A stretch of 34,490 nt of DNA, from NCBI GenBank assembly GCA_020403045.1, contig JADBYK010000040.1, positions 1 through 34,490 of the forward strand, written 5' to 3'. A program made the translations under genes and the position numbers. Of this stretch, positions 9,601-16,396 are shown one piece after another; position 1 is the stretch's first letter; every line of letters begins with the position of its first letter. The DNA comes from Cytophagales bacterium (GTDB lineage Bacteria; Bacteroidota; Bacteroidia; Cytophagales; Cyclobacteriaceae). The notes beneath the pieces are model-generated. The model did not search any database, was not told the origin of the DNA, and was given only the letters and a program-made list of their open reading frames with translations.

Positions 9601-10780
9601 CCGTGGCCAAACTGGAATAAGCGCCTGCACATGTGCCGCTCACCACCAAAGCACGGTATTGGGTAGTGGCAGCGGTAAGATTATTGTAACCTTGCGAGGC
9701 AGTAGTGTTGTTGATGTTTGTCCAGCCCGCATTGTTCACGTTCTGCTCCCACCGCTGTACCGCGCCCGTGTGGCCGCTCAGGGTGAGTGTCCCACTGGCC
9801 ATACTACAAAAAGTACCCGCCCCTGAAATGTTTCCCCCTTGGCTAGTGGGCGAAACCGTAATAGTTGCAATGGAAGAATATTGCCCCGCACATGTACCGC
9901 TTATCACCCACGCACGGTATTGGGTGGTGGTGGTGATGTTGTTATAGTTAAAACTATTAGCCGTATTTGCAAAACTCGTCCAGCCACTGCCAGTGTTCCT
10001 TTCCCAATTCATAATAGTTCCGCTCCAGTTCGCGAGGACAACCAAGCCACCAGCCGCATTGCAGAATGTATCGCTGCCCGTCATCGTGCCACCTACTGAG
10101 CTGGTGACGTACACATTATTTGAACCCACCAGCAAAGTGCAACCGCTGCGCGTACCCATCACATCATAGGTACCCGCAGTCGTTTGGTTGGGCCATGTTA
10201 GCGTTCCACCAGTCCCTGCAACACCTGCCCCACTATTACTGCCGTTTATTCTCAATTGGTAGGTAGTACCAACCTGTGAGCCATTTAGTGTCACATTCAC
10301 TCCGCCACCTCCTGCGCAATAGGTTCCACCTGCCAAGGAATACAAATTGATGCCCGTACTGACTGCAAAATGATTGGAGGTGAAGTGGTTGTAATTGATA
10401 GGATTACAGAGCAATTGGGGTGGCCACGTTTCGGGGTCAAACCAACACTCCCCCCCGTCCTGTGTATCAAAGCTGCCGGATAGTGTCCCGGAGGCCTGAG
10501 TCCATTGAATGTTAACTTGATTGCCACCGCCACTAACGATATTTCCTCCGTTTACCGACCAAATTGTTTCGGCATAAGGGCTTGTGTAAGCATCGGTATT
10601 ACCCGGACAGATTGTAGTTGGGCCAGAAATATTGAACGTATAATAAAAATGATTCTGAGCTTGAACCATGGCCGAAAAAGCAAGTGCAAAGGCGAGTAAC
10701 ACCCAGCGCAATCGCGGGGCGTACAACGATTTATCTCGGGCAGTGGCACCGGGCACGTAAATGTTCAGTAGCATAGGCAT
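3677..10780 (-). CDS. Giant Rhs/DUF6443-type protein with Ig-like repeats and a phospholipase C-like C-terminal tip
   Basis: A 2367-residue secreted protein. The N-terminus has a charged stretch, then a hydrophobic segment ending VQAQ near residue 42. After a first Ig-like domain, seven ~86-residue repeats follow (about 230-840; each has xGGxIxGxxTFC...RWEQN...YRAxVxSGxC). Next come a DUF6443-like region (about 905-1060), YD-type Rhs repeats to about 1700, a jelly-roll-like segment and the conserved core end YDPILGRMNGVDP...YNFSFNDP (near 2030-2070). The last ~295 residues are the variable tip. They hold H2217, H2258 and H2307-x3-D2311-I-x2-P2315-x-H2317, the skeleton of the zinc-dependent phospholipase C signature as I recall it. 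Start and upstream stop overlap (TAATG), so translation is probably coupled. A lipoprotein gene follows. The Rhs assignment is strong; the lipase activity is a motif-based inference. Confidence 0.9.
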   Translation of the reverse strand: MPMLLNIYVPGATARDKSLYAPRLRWVLLAFALAFSAMVQAQNHFYYTFNISGPTTICPGNTDAYTSPYAETIWSVNGGNIVSGGGNQVNIQWTQASGTLSGSFDTQDGGECWFDPETWPPQLLCNPINYNHFTSNHFAVSTGINLYSLAGGTYCAGGGGVNVTLNGSQVGTTYQLRINGSNSGAGVAGTGGTLTWPNQTTAGTYDVMGTRSGCTLLVGSNNVYVTSSVGGTMTGSDTFCNAAGGLVVLANWSGTIMNWERNTGSGWTSFANTANSFNYNNITTTTQYRAWVISGTCAGQYSSIATITVSPTSQGGNISGAGTFCSMASGTLTLSGHTGAVQRWEQNVNNAGWTNINNTTASQGYNNLTAATTQYRALVVSGTCAGAYSSLATVSISPNTVGGSISGAGTFCTSASGWLTLSGHTGSVVRWEQNVNNGGWTVIGNTTASLNYSNVTATTQYRAWVVSGPCGGQYSSIATVTVSPTSQGGNISGAGTFCSTASGTFTLSGHTGAVQRWEQNVNNAGWTNINNTTATQGYSNLTAATTQYRAWVVSGTCAGAYSSVAIVSVSPNTVGGAISGTGTFCSSASGWLTLSGHTGAVQRWEQNVNNAGWTNIANTTASQNYNNVTITTQYRAYVVSGVCGGTYSSITTVAISPTSVGGTITGGSTNESYCKPASGTFTLTGHVGNVLRWEQNYNQGAGWQAIANTASATYNFSNVNQLVSYRAIVKSGVCAEVASNIKYISFLYDPTLGGNLNVIDRYVYASTATGTLNLTGSNGYVPRWEQNTGTGWTAIGSTYNLTSYTYNISQNTSFRAISKNNECAEAISTQANIYLYPAVTISPSTSQWLPYGGSVVLTVNNTYASYQWYRESTPIAGATAQQYTATQPGRYFVEVKGSAAATPATSPVTTVNSVVTYYENTQNAVGQTVVLVEGVTESTSLYTLQTSQLLQSIRYQDGLGRTVQSIGVGQSPQGGDVVSVSAPSRQGLADTTFLPYAVSTSLGTYRPNAIRGSASHTSYTTSEQYLFYQNTAKVAKDNFPFARTLYASDPTLRVTEQGAPGQDWQPSNNKTVRSITALNNATTYRVRYWKPDGTTNSNYPDNSVAVAIATDENGNQVRTYTNALGQTVLKQVQIDDTLEGVVTAWLETYYIYDDFGRLKYQVPPKATKMLSTVDTLTSVAELIYTYTYDPKGRLVEKKVPGAAVEQIVYDNYHRPVMTQDGNQRAQNRWMFVKYDRYNRVVYSGFYARAVTRAVLQGEMDALNYNTQPFFETELVNATTFGYSNTVYPTANLTILAVNYYDHYDFDRNGTPDYTYINNHFAGQEASALANTRNKPTGSRTRVIDAAGTATANWLINCVFYDRYERPIQTRSNNPLYLTVADVQTTVYDFVKVLKIKTSHFQNATTSVVLEDRSDYDRTGRVLRTFRKINTSPEQLLAQYEYNALGQVVDKKLHETAVGNNQFLQSVDYRYTIRGWLKSINNAQLNLNSANNDEATDYFGMELLYNTTETGLNSGANDKVYYNGNIAAVKWKGLGTTGAIDQRSYKYLYDKSDRLKTATFQAHDGTGWARELNTLNENMTYDHNGNIKTLTRNQNSRRLLGATVINDFVTVDNLTYTYANNLDRLTRVEDAVANNVGVGDFKNVNSANSAEYAYGSDGSLTRDDNKGIIVGTSSNGITYNVLGKPRQITFNNNRRLDYFYDAAGNKTKMQVWTGSPLVLTSTTDYVGGFVYENNNLSFFSSPEGRVVKNGANFEYQYAIADHQGNTRLLFTSAPQTAQPVTADFEATTNGNFQNYVNRSGFSLFNRTPLGTTSQLLNGGVNGRVGLAKSYRLFAGDKVKVEAYAKYQNLIGTTSTLSSFASALLTAFALPTPAGGEVGTPSAGVSSWGSAVAGGNGQSENATAPKIFVNLLVLDKNNRVLDIAYKQVTTVAAQNGATPVVPHEYLMREYTAKEECFVYVYLSNEHPTLVDAYFDDVTVTYTPSNVVQYNEYYPFQSTTQNSWTRVNAVKNNFLGNGGTELNTTSNFYDLEYRHYDPILGRMNGVDPMSDKYSSLSPYNFSFNDPVTFSDVNGAEPLCEACYMAEIGLDGISAMNRAPMDPGGGGSYGGYGYAGMGMNPYFSVISFLQSSYLPNIRGPVYVNSGGSTGHFAFPTQVSWAMRQEGTPFNGTIEYDRNKYEAYKLFVSGGTVTGYDRLWTPALKNMIASADKLFPYPFYTHSYIVKEAFKGFLTNEQIEWLIDGSEFADTQRFQTAEYSFMHAMLGPRQSRSQGERALSNYLNSHLVDFKFYIGKGNFQELAYFSLGMGMHPLMDIHSPSHRGWQTWNPTDYIGGAWHVLRESFTLEGVEAAIWSIRAYYHKAVGSTLLNK
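8268..10100 (-). repeat. Seven tandem Ig-like coding repeats of about 258 bp, with a two-unit higher order
   Basis: Within the giant Rhs gene, seven copies of a ~86-residue unit lie in tandem. Units 2 and 4 are nearly identical, and units 3 and 5 resemble each other. This points to duplication of a two-unit block of about 516 bp, and matching DNA words recur about 518 bp apart (near 9196 and 9714). The outer units (1, 6, 7) are more diverged. Such surface stalk repeats recombine easily and their number may vary between strains. Confidence 0.85.
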
Positions 10781-11187
10781 TAGGGCAGAATGGTTACGGA
10801 ACTTATTCGGAATTTAATTTCGGTATTTCCATTGGTCGGGAAAATCATCGTCACAAACCTCCCCGCAGCCGTCTTTTCAAACTTCATGTGCACGGTTTTG
10901 CCGTTTCGTGTCAACACATAAACAACTGACCCGATGTTATTGATATCCGCCCACGTGCCTTCCATTGAAACCACGGTATAGGTTGCCATGATTTGCCCTG
11001 CCTTTTGCACCCACTCCACCGATTGGTTGCTTAATGTTTTAAAATAGCCGACATAGGGTTTGGCAACATTTGCTTGCATATCGGTTGTTTGGTCTGCTTC
11101 CCACTTTAAATTAGTGGAGGCCATGTTTTGACCATGAGCGGTGGCTGCTGAGCTACATACAATAAAAACCAAAATCAGTTTTTTCAT
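10780..11187 (-). CDS. Small secreted hypothetical protein (135 aa)
   Basis: The N-terminus is a clear Sec signal peptide (MKKLILVFIVCSSAATAHGQ). The mature ~115 residues are beta-rich and soluble-looking, with no motif or family I recognise. The stop codon shares a base with the ATG of the giant Rhs gene (TAATG), and the 1290-aa Rhs-like gene ends 46 bases upstream, so the three are very likely co-transcribed. It may be an accessory factor for export or assembly of the Rhs proteins; that role comes only from context. Confidence 0.75.
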   Translation of the reverse strand: MKKLILVFIVCSSAATAHGQNMASTNLKWEADQTTDMQANVAKPYVGYFKTLSNQSVEWVQKAGQIMATYTVVSMEGTWADINNIGSVVYVLTRNGKTVHMKFEKTAAGRFVTMIFPTNGNTEIKFRISSVTILP

Positions 11188-11233
11188 ATTCTTTGGCAGT
11201 AAGTGAAAATAATTTTTATGGCCATCTTATCAA

Positions 11234-14200
11234 TCAATTGCAATCGCCAGGTGTATAAACAATAGTCGTTGAGACAGAACCCACGAAGGCCGCTGCTTCG
11301 GTGGTAGTACAGCTGTTAAAGTTTGTGCAATCTTGGTAGACCCACGCCTGAAATTCAACATACGTGGTGGACGATACGGCACTTCCAGAAAGCACTACCT
11401 GACCTCCGTTGGTTGGAAAGCCAACCCCGTTACGTGTCCAACCTATTTTGAATACACAACCCGCAGGCATTGAGCCCGTTTCCACCGACAAAATGCGCAT
11501 GGGCGTGTTGCAGTCTAAGGTACCGCTAGCCGGGTTCCCATTGCCATCGGTTACGGAAATGGCCAACGAGCCAGAATACACAAATTCGACACAGAAAAAT
11601 CTTTTGCCAGATTTGGTACTCAGTCCAAGTGAATTCGTAGTAATTAACTCCACACCATGGGTGCCCGGTGTGGCGAAGGTGTAGGTAAAGGAGTTGTTTG
11701 GGCCATTGGCCTGGCCCACACCGTCCACTTCCCAAGCATAGGTAATGCCCGACTGGCAATTAGATACGTCTAAGGCGGTAAAAACAATTGGCGAGTTGAC
11801 CACATAAACGGTTACGTTGCTCTCAAAGCCGGCACTGGGCATATTATTCTGCCTGTCCTTTAAAGCATATTCATTTCTGCTCACCACATTTCGGTTGCGA
11901 TCCAGTTTATTCACAACCCTGCCCATAGGGTCGTAGGTGGTTTTCGTAGAATTGCCCAAGTCATCCGTGGAAGAAGTCACCCCTCTTAGCGGCAGCACAG
12001 TTTGCAGATTCACCCGCGCGGTTGCAGGCATACACAAAATATCGTCCAATAAAATAGGCTGTGCAACAGAGGCGTTGGCAGATACCTCTAATTGAAAAGT
12101 GCTGGAAAGCGCTGACGTATTCAGCTCACCCTCCAAATAAGCCCACTTATTGGCCGTGGGCAAAGTTAGCTCGGTGTTTGCAGTAGTAGCTCCTGACTTT
12201 CCGGTAAAAGTGATCTTGGCATTTTGAAATCCATAGGCCCAGCATGATACGCGGTATCTGTTACCATTTTTCGTAATCAATTCATTACTATTTGAAGAAG
12301 AAACTAGTTTCAGATAGGTGCCATTGTCTTGCAGGCTGATGGCTTTCTGGCCTGTCCAGCCCACGGCATAGCCAAAGGCGGTGCCTATAGTTGCTAGCCC
12401 ATATGAAGTAGGCATTTCAAAGCCTTCAAAGACAGCTTGACGAGCCGTGGCATTGGCAAAGGTGGCCGCAGGTGCTGAGAGGTCATTGAAGTAATGGGTA
12501 GCCGCATAGTTCCTTTTATCGTCAAATTGCGTCTGCACCCTGCCCTCATCATCATATTCCTTCAGGGTTGTTTTAGTAACATAGTCGGTATCAGGTATAA
12601 AATTCTGGGCAGTAGCACTGGCAGGTGTAAGCGCGGCACCGGGTGGCAGCGAGCGAAGGTAATATGGAAGCACCCGGCCATTGCCAAAGTCGCGATAGAT
12701 AACCAAACTAGCATTGGTCACCGTTTGCGTTTGGCCTGGCAACGTCAAGTAGTCAATCTCTTCCACAGGCTCACTAATACGATAATCACCATTCAATGCC
12801 TTCAATGCTACCGCTGCGGTATCATTCGCCAGCGGGGTCGAAATAGAAAAATCATTGGCATACTTCAAGCTTTTAACCTTGGTCGTTCCGTTGGGCAAAG
12901 CGATGGTAATATTTTGCAAAAAATTGTTGCCGTTATAGGCATAGGTGGTAGTGGTTTGCAGCAACTTGGTTGGGTCTTCTTGCGAGGCTTCTTTCACCAC
13001 TTCTTGACTGATCGCATCCACCCTGCCTGTCAACATTTCGTAAACTCCGTAGAGATAAGTATCCTTTACTTTTTCGAAACGGATGCCCTTCAGTGTGAGA
13101 GGGTTTTTTGTCAAGGTGGTGTAGGTATTGGTTTGTTCTCGAACCAACGAGTTATTTTCGGCATATACCGAAACTTTTGATAAAGTGCCTCTGCGAAAAT
13201 CGTAGTTCGTACTGCTCGGGTAAGGATAAAGGTAATACCCAGTCTTTAAATTGCCCGCGGGCAAACAAGTAGTGCCCGGTTTGCGTGCTATCCGGCTTTT
13301 GGTGGCTTTCCATTCCCCACTATTGAAGGTGTCAGGAATAAAGGTTTCAGGAAACATACCCGCCAGGAAGTACTCAAAAACGGTGTAGCCTCGCCCTTGT
13401 ACTTTCTCTTTCACCCTTGCATACATTACCATGGGTTCTTCGCCCAAGTTGTTCACTGATTGCCGAACGGAGTCGCTAGTGATGTAACCCAAAGTAATCG
13501 GATAATTAAGAAGGCCACTGGTGCCCGTGCCCGTGGAATTCAGGTATTCATATTCTTTCACAATTTCCCGATAAGGTGAAGTAACCTCCAGCTCCTTGCC
13601 GTAGATCAACTCTCCCCCTTGAGTAATAATTTTGGAAACCCTCATACCTGGGCCATCCCTCTCCACGGCCGTTGAACCATCAAAATACCGATTTTGTGAA
13701 TAGGTGATCTCTGAGTAGCCACCAGTGGGTAATTTGATCTTTTTGAGCGCACCAAATGAAATGTTGCCAGCTACAGAACGATCCTGCCCAGCAATGGTCT
13801 GATAGATAGTGCCAAAGGGTTGCATGCGGAGCCTCTTGCTGTCTGTATCTGTGGCAAAAAAGTAAAGGGTCGGTAGGTTTTTATTGCTGGCTACTCCATT
13901 AGGGTAACCGAAATAATCTTGACCCCAGTTCTTGTTCCTATTGATGTCCGAGTAGGGCAAAGGCGCAGCGAGAGGAAACCCCTCATATTCAAAACTGTAC
14001 TTTCTTTCCTTGGGGAAATCGCAAGTGGAAGAGATGTTGATTTCTGTTAAGAAGGATTTACTTCGAAGGTTGGGTAGATTAGGAAATAGTTGAGAATATC
14101 CAAATGTGATGGTTTGTTTCTGCGCCAAGTTCGTCTCTTCTATTTCAATGGAATTCAATCGGTCGTTGTCCCAATTAATGGTTGCTTTACTAGATTTGAG

Positions 14201-15106
14201 CGTGATCGTTTTCAACTTCGATTGTGTATAGACATCTGTTATCAGATAGAGCGAGTCGCTACTGTTGTATTGACGGCTAGCCCCAGATATTTCGAAGGCT
14301 GAGTAACCAAAGGTAGCAGCAGTCCCCGTTTTCACCGAACTCATGGAAGATAAATTCCATACCCTTACAAAATCAAACTTTGAATAGTCGGTGGTCTTAT
14401 AATAAGAATACTCTGCATGCGGCCCAACATTTCCTTTCCTATTTGAGCTCGATCGGGTGACCGAACTCCCACCATCATTAAATGTATAGATGTATCCATT
14501 GTTCGTTCTAACAGTAAAAGGGGTTATGGAATTTGTTAGGTCAGCCGTAATCTGGATATCCTGATAGGTCAACAATTTTGGGAGACCATCTGCGCCAAAC
14601 ACAAACTTTGCCGAAAGGCCGGGCGCATTGATAAAAAAAATATCTGGTTCGGTATCATTCTGATAATTTGGACCAATCAGGTTCTCTAAAAAATTCCAAT
14701 CGGCCACTTCATCGGTGCAGATGGGCAAATGATCATCGGCAGTTGGCGAAAAAGATTGAACATTGGCTGCATTGCTGTTGTAGAGCCAGCCTTTCTTGGT
14801 GGCTGTGTTGATTTCATCCGGTAGCCCTCGCACCACTCGAGATACGGCACCACCTGCGGCCAGGCTCCATCCAACAGCTAGGTCACTCTCGCCTTCAGCA
14901 ACTTTAACATTAGTGCCTTTATGGTATATCGAAATGGGAATAGTAATGTCATTTGCATTGAGTGAACCAATAGGCACAGACATCTGTAATCTACCCGTAA
15001 GCATATCTACGCTTTGGGAAAAGGCTGCGCTGCAAACTAAACTGAAGGCCAATAAAGTGAGCCCCGATAAGTAAATTTCTTTTGTCCTTTTTTCTAAATG
15101 ATTCAT
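11234..15106 (-). CDS. Secreted Rhs-like protein with jelly-roll and PKD-like domains, no classical Rhs core end
   Basis: The frame opens at a TTG (15118), but the ATG at 15106 gives the better start, MNHLEKRTKEIYLSGLTLLA, with a signal peptide ending AAFSQ (1290 residues). The first third has the typical Bacteroidota Rhs-like opening (DMLTGRLQMSVPIG, ITIPISIYH, VGWSLAAGGAVSR). YD-repeat-like motifs follow later (EYDDEGRVQTQFDDKRN, YDPMGRVVNKLDRNRN). About residues 870-1010 look like a carbohydrate-binding-type jelly roll, and the end like a PKD/Ig fold (YAWEVDG, FTYTFATPGTHGVEL). No DP-GR-YNFxxNDP core end or toxin tip is present, so it may be a delivery partner of the giant Rhs protein or a shortened relative. 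It is probably the first gene of the Rhs operon. Confidence 0.85.
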   Translation of the reverse strand: MNHLEKRTKEIYLSGLTLLAFSLVCSAAFSQSVDMLTGRLQMSVPIGSLNANDITIPISIYHKGTNVKVAEGESDLAVGWSLAAGGAVSRVVRGLPDEINTATKKGWLYNSNAANVQSFSPTADDHLPICTDEVADWNFLENLIGPNYQNDTEPDIFFINAPGLSAKFVFGADGLPKLLTYQDIQITADLTNSITPFTVRTNNGYIYTFNDGGSSVTRSSSNRKGNVGPHAEYSYYKTTDYSKFDFVRVWNLSSMSSVKTGTAATFGYSAFEISGASRQYNSSDSLYLITDVYTQSKLKTITLKSSKATINWDNDRLNSIEIEETNLAQKQTITFGYSQLFPNLPNLRSKSFLTEINISSTCDFPKERKYSFEYEGFPLAAPLPYSDINRNKNWGQDYFGYPNGVASNKNLPTLYFFATDTDSKRLRMQPFGTIYQTIAGQDRSVAGNISFGALKKIKLPTGGYSEITYSQNRYFDGSTAVERDGPGMRVSKIITQGGELIYGKELEVTSPYREIVKEYEYLNSTGTGTSGLLNYPITLGYITSDSVRQSVNNLGEEPMVMYARVKEKVQGRGYTVFEYFLAGMFPETFIPDTFNSGEWKATKSRIARKPGTTCLPAGNLKTGYYLYPYPSSTNYDFRRGTLSKVSVYAENNSLVREQTNTYTTLTKNPLTLKGIRFEKVKDTYLYGVYEMLTGRVDAISQEVVKEASQEDPTKLLQTTTTYAYNGNNFLQNITIALPNGTTKVKSLKYANDFSISTPLANDTAAVALKALNGDYRISEPVEEIDYLTLPGQTQTVTNASLVIYRDFGNGRVLPYYLRSLPPGAALTPASATAQNFIPDTDYVTKTTLKEYDDEGRVQTQFDDKRNYAATHYFNDLSAPAATFANATARQAVFEGFEMPTSYGLATIGTAFGYAVGWTGQKAISLQDNGTYLKLVSSSNSNELITKNGNRYRVSCWAYGFQNAKITFTGKSGATTANTELTLPTANKWAYLEGELNTSALSSTFQLEVSANASVAQPILLDDILCMPATARVNLQTVLPLRGVTSSTDDLGNSTKTTYDPMGRVVNKLDRNRNVVSRNEYALKDRQNNMPSAGFESNVTVYVVNSPIVFTALDVSNCQSGITYAWEVDGVGQANGPNNSFTYTFATPGTHGVELITTNSLGLSTKSGKRFFCVEFVYSGSLAISVTDGNGNPASGTLDCNTPMRILSVETGSMPAGCVFKIGWTRNGVGFPTNGGQVVLSGSAVSSTTYVEFQAWVYQDCTNFNSCTTTEAAAFVGSVSTTIVYTPGDCN

Positions 15107-15440
15107 ACGTGTAAGCAATGGTTTATTACTCGAACAGCGAAACTACCTTTCTCCATACCTAAAAAAATATTTATGACGCTTTTTATCATTGGAAAGCAAT
15201 TATTTTTTTGGGTACATAATTCTGTTCTGTGGGCAAACCATTTAAGATCAGCCTTTGCGCTAAAGTAAAATAAAAAAGATTAAATTATTTTCGGTTTCCT
15301 GCAAAGGTCAGTCCATGTAGTTTTTTGCCTGAAAAAGGGATTGAGAAAAGAGTAGACCACCCCACAAATGGGGTATTGTATTTTTTCCTATAATTACAGT
15401 AGACTTTTTTGTTTAAGCTTCTAGAAAAAAAACTAAACAA
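15107..15440. other. Divergent intergenic region (about 330 bp)
   Basis: This stretch separates the leftward Rhs operon from the rightward response-regulator remnant, so it should hold both promoters. It is AT-rich with no open frame I would call. The only clear structure is the ACCCCA/TGGGGT dyad at 15359-15374. I could not assign a Bacteroidota -33/-7 promoter with confidence. Confidence 0.5.
15359..15374. promoter_or_regulatory. Dyad ACCCCA-CAAA-TGGGGT, candidate operator
   Basis: A perfect 6-bp inverted repeat with a 4-bp spacer lies about 80 bases upstream of the receiver-coding remnant and about 250 bases upstream of the Rhs operon. The size and symmetry fit a dimeric regulator site, possibly of the LuxR/NarL-type regulator whose remnant lies next to it. 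Regulator identity is inferred. Confidence 0.35.
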
Positions 15441-15825
15441 TTGGTTGTTGATGATCATCAGCTCTTTCGCAGATCGCTTGTAAGATTATTGGCGATTTTT
15501 CCAATTAACCTTACTCTTTTTGAAGCGGCCAGCGGATTGGATGTGTTAGACACACTAAAAAGTGAACAAATTGACATCGTGCTGCTGGATATTCAAATGC
15601 CTAACTTGAATGGCATTGACTGTTAAAAAAAAAATAAAAGAATTGCATCCTCAAGTAAAGGTGATTATTCTTACTCAGTTCGATGAGCCTGTTTTGATTG
15701 TTCATCTGGTCGCATTGGGTGCAGATGGTTTTCTTCTAAAGGACTCTAGCCCTAACGAACTCGAAAAAGCGATTGCAACGGTCATTCAAGGTGGGCAATA
15801 TTTCACCGAACTCGTCCACGAAATG
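15441..15825 (+). pseudogene. NarL/FixJ-type response regulator, frameshifted and truncated
   Basis: The first frame reads VVDDHQLFRRSLVRLL...DIVLLDIQMPNLNGIDC, with the acidic pair and phospho-acceptor Asp of a receiver domain, then stops. The second frame continues the same domain (IKELHPQVKVIILTQFDEP...GADGFLLKDSSPNELEKAI). The shift lies in a run of ten A at about 15625-15634. No ATG is in frame at the start. Homology stops after GGQYFTELVHE, exactly where the 20-bp direct repeats begin (15829), so the LuxR-type DNA-binding domain is lost. The shift could be a sequencing artefact in the homopolymer, but the truncation cannot. Confidence 0.85.
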
Positions 15826-15828
15826 AAT

Positions 15829-15962
15829 ATTCCGGAAATCATTTGACCTTACCGATTGCGGGAATTGTCTGACCGGGTGGAAATTCCTGAAATGACTTGA
15901 CCGTGGTATTCCGGGAATTGTTTGACCCACCTGATGGTAAGGATTCAGGAAATGATCTGACC
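15829..15962. mobile_element. Remnant end of an IS21-like element: five 20-bp direct repeats
   Basis: Five imperfect direct repeats of ATTCCGGAAATNATTTGACC start at 15829, 15855, 15883, 15908 and 15943 (spacing 26, 28, 25 and 35). All end in TGACC, and two sub-types (GGAAATNATYTGACC and GGGAATTGTYTGACC) partly alternate. Multiple subterminal ~20-bp repeats of this kind are typical of IS21-family ends, where they bind the transposase. No istA/istB-like frame is present, so only an end remains. It interrupts the response-regulator gene. A regulator-binding array is the alternative reading. Confidence 0.55.
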
Positions 15963-16141
15963 CACCTTTGAGTTTTGAGATTTGGTGCCGATAGGCGTTG
16001 TGGAAATTCCGCTGAGTCGGATCAGTTTTTTCCGTCTTAAGGTAACCGCTTTTACTTACTTACAATCAGTCGATTATGATTATTGCACTATTGGAATATC
16101 TCATAGGGGTTAGAATAAGCAACGGCCAGCCGTAATTTGAA

Positions 16142-16185
16142 TTACAAAATAGCCATTATTCCGCTTTGTTTTGACTATTTTGTAA
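16142..16185. promoter_or_regulatory. Perfect 11-bp inverted repeat (stem-loop or operator) ahead of the defence operon
   Basis: TTACAAAATAG (16142-16152) and CTATTTTGTAA (16175-16185) are exact reverse complements around a 22-base loop. It lies about 210 bases upstream of the methylase-kinase gene. It may be an operator, a terminator-like attenuator, or the edge of the inserted island. There is no long T-run after it, which argues against a simple intrinsic terminator. Confidence 0.45.
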
Positions 16186-16211
16186 GCCCTATTCTTTAAG
16201 AAAGCAGCTTG

Positions 16212-16343
16212 ATGCACACATATAGACCCTTCAATTTAGCTGAGATAAAGACAATTCAATGGCCTTCTACACCCAAAATAAATCCAAAAAGACTAAGTCA
16301 ACAGATTCAGGGGAGACTTTCTGCTGCTCTAAAAAATTATTAA
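16212..16343 (+). CDS. Possible small leader protein (43 aa)
   Basis: An ATG at 16212 opens a 43-codon frame starting MHTYRPFNLAEIKTIQWPST and ending at TAA 16341-16343. It lies between the stem-loop and the methylase-kinase gene, 53 bases before its ATG. The composition is protein-like and basic. There is no recognised family and it could be chance; a leader peptide or small regulator is possible. Confidence 0.2.
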   Translation: MHTYRPFNLAEIKTIQWPSTPKINPKRLSQQIQGRLSAALKNY

Positions 16344-16396
16344 ACTCTTGAGTTATTATGCAGACTGGCTGCACATATTCAGATCACCTTTGATGC

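Larger units (their letters stand above)
15963..16396. other. Leader region upstream of the defence operon
   Basis: No convincing long gene is present. The stretch holds a tail possibly belonging to the insertion remnant (a GGAAATTCC palindrome at 16002-16010), the 11-bp stem-loop at 16142-16185 and a 43-residue open frame at 16212-16343. The promoter of the downstream operon is expected here but I could not place it securely. Confidence 0.5.

Noticed and set aside
4387-10099. Many open frames on the plus strand across the Rhs gene
   Set aside because: They are antisense shadows of the long Rhs frame; their translations are rich in His, Cys and Arg, and repeat only because the gene repeats.
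12494-13180. 228-residue plus-strand open frame
   Set aside because: It lies entirely opposite the 1290-aa Rhs-like gene, and its low-complexity Ile/Gln/Arg composition looks antisense; no family resemblance.
15829-15962. CRISPR-like array of short repeats
   Set aside because: The repeats are 20 bp, imperfect and separated by only 5-15 bp, without unique spacers of constant length or cas genes; an insertion-element end fits better.
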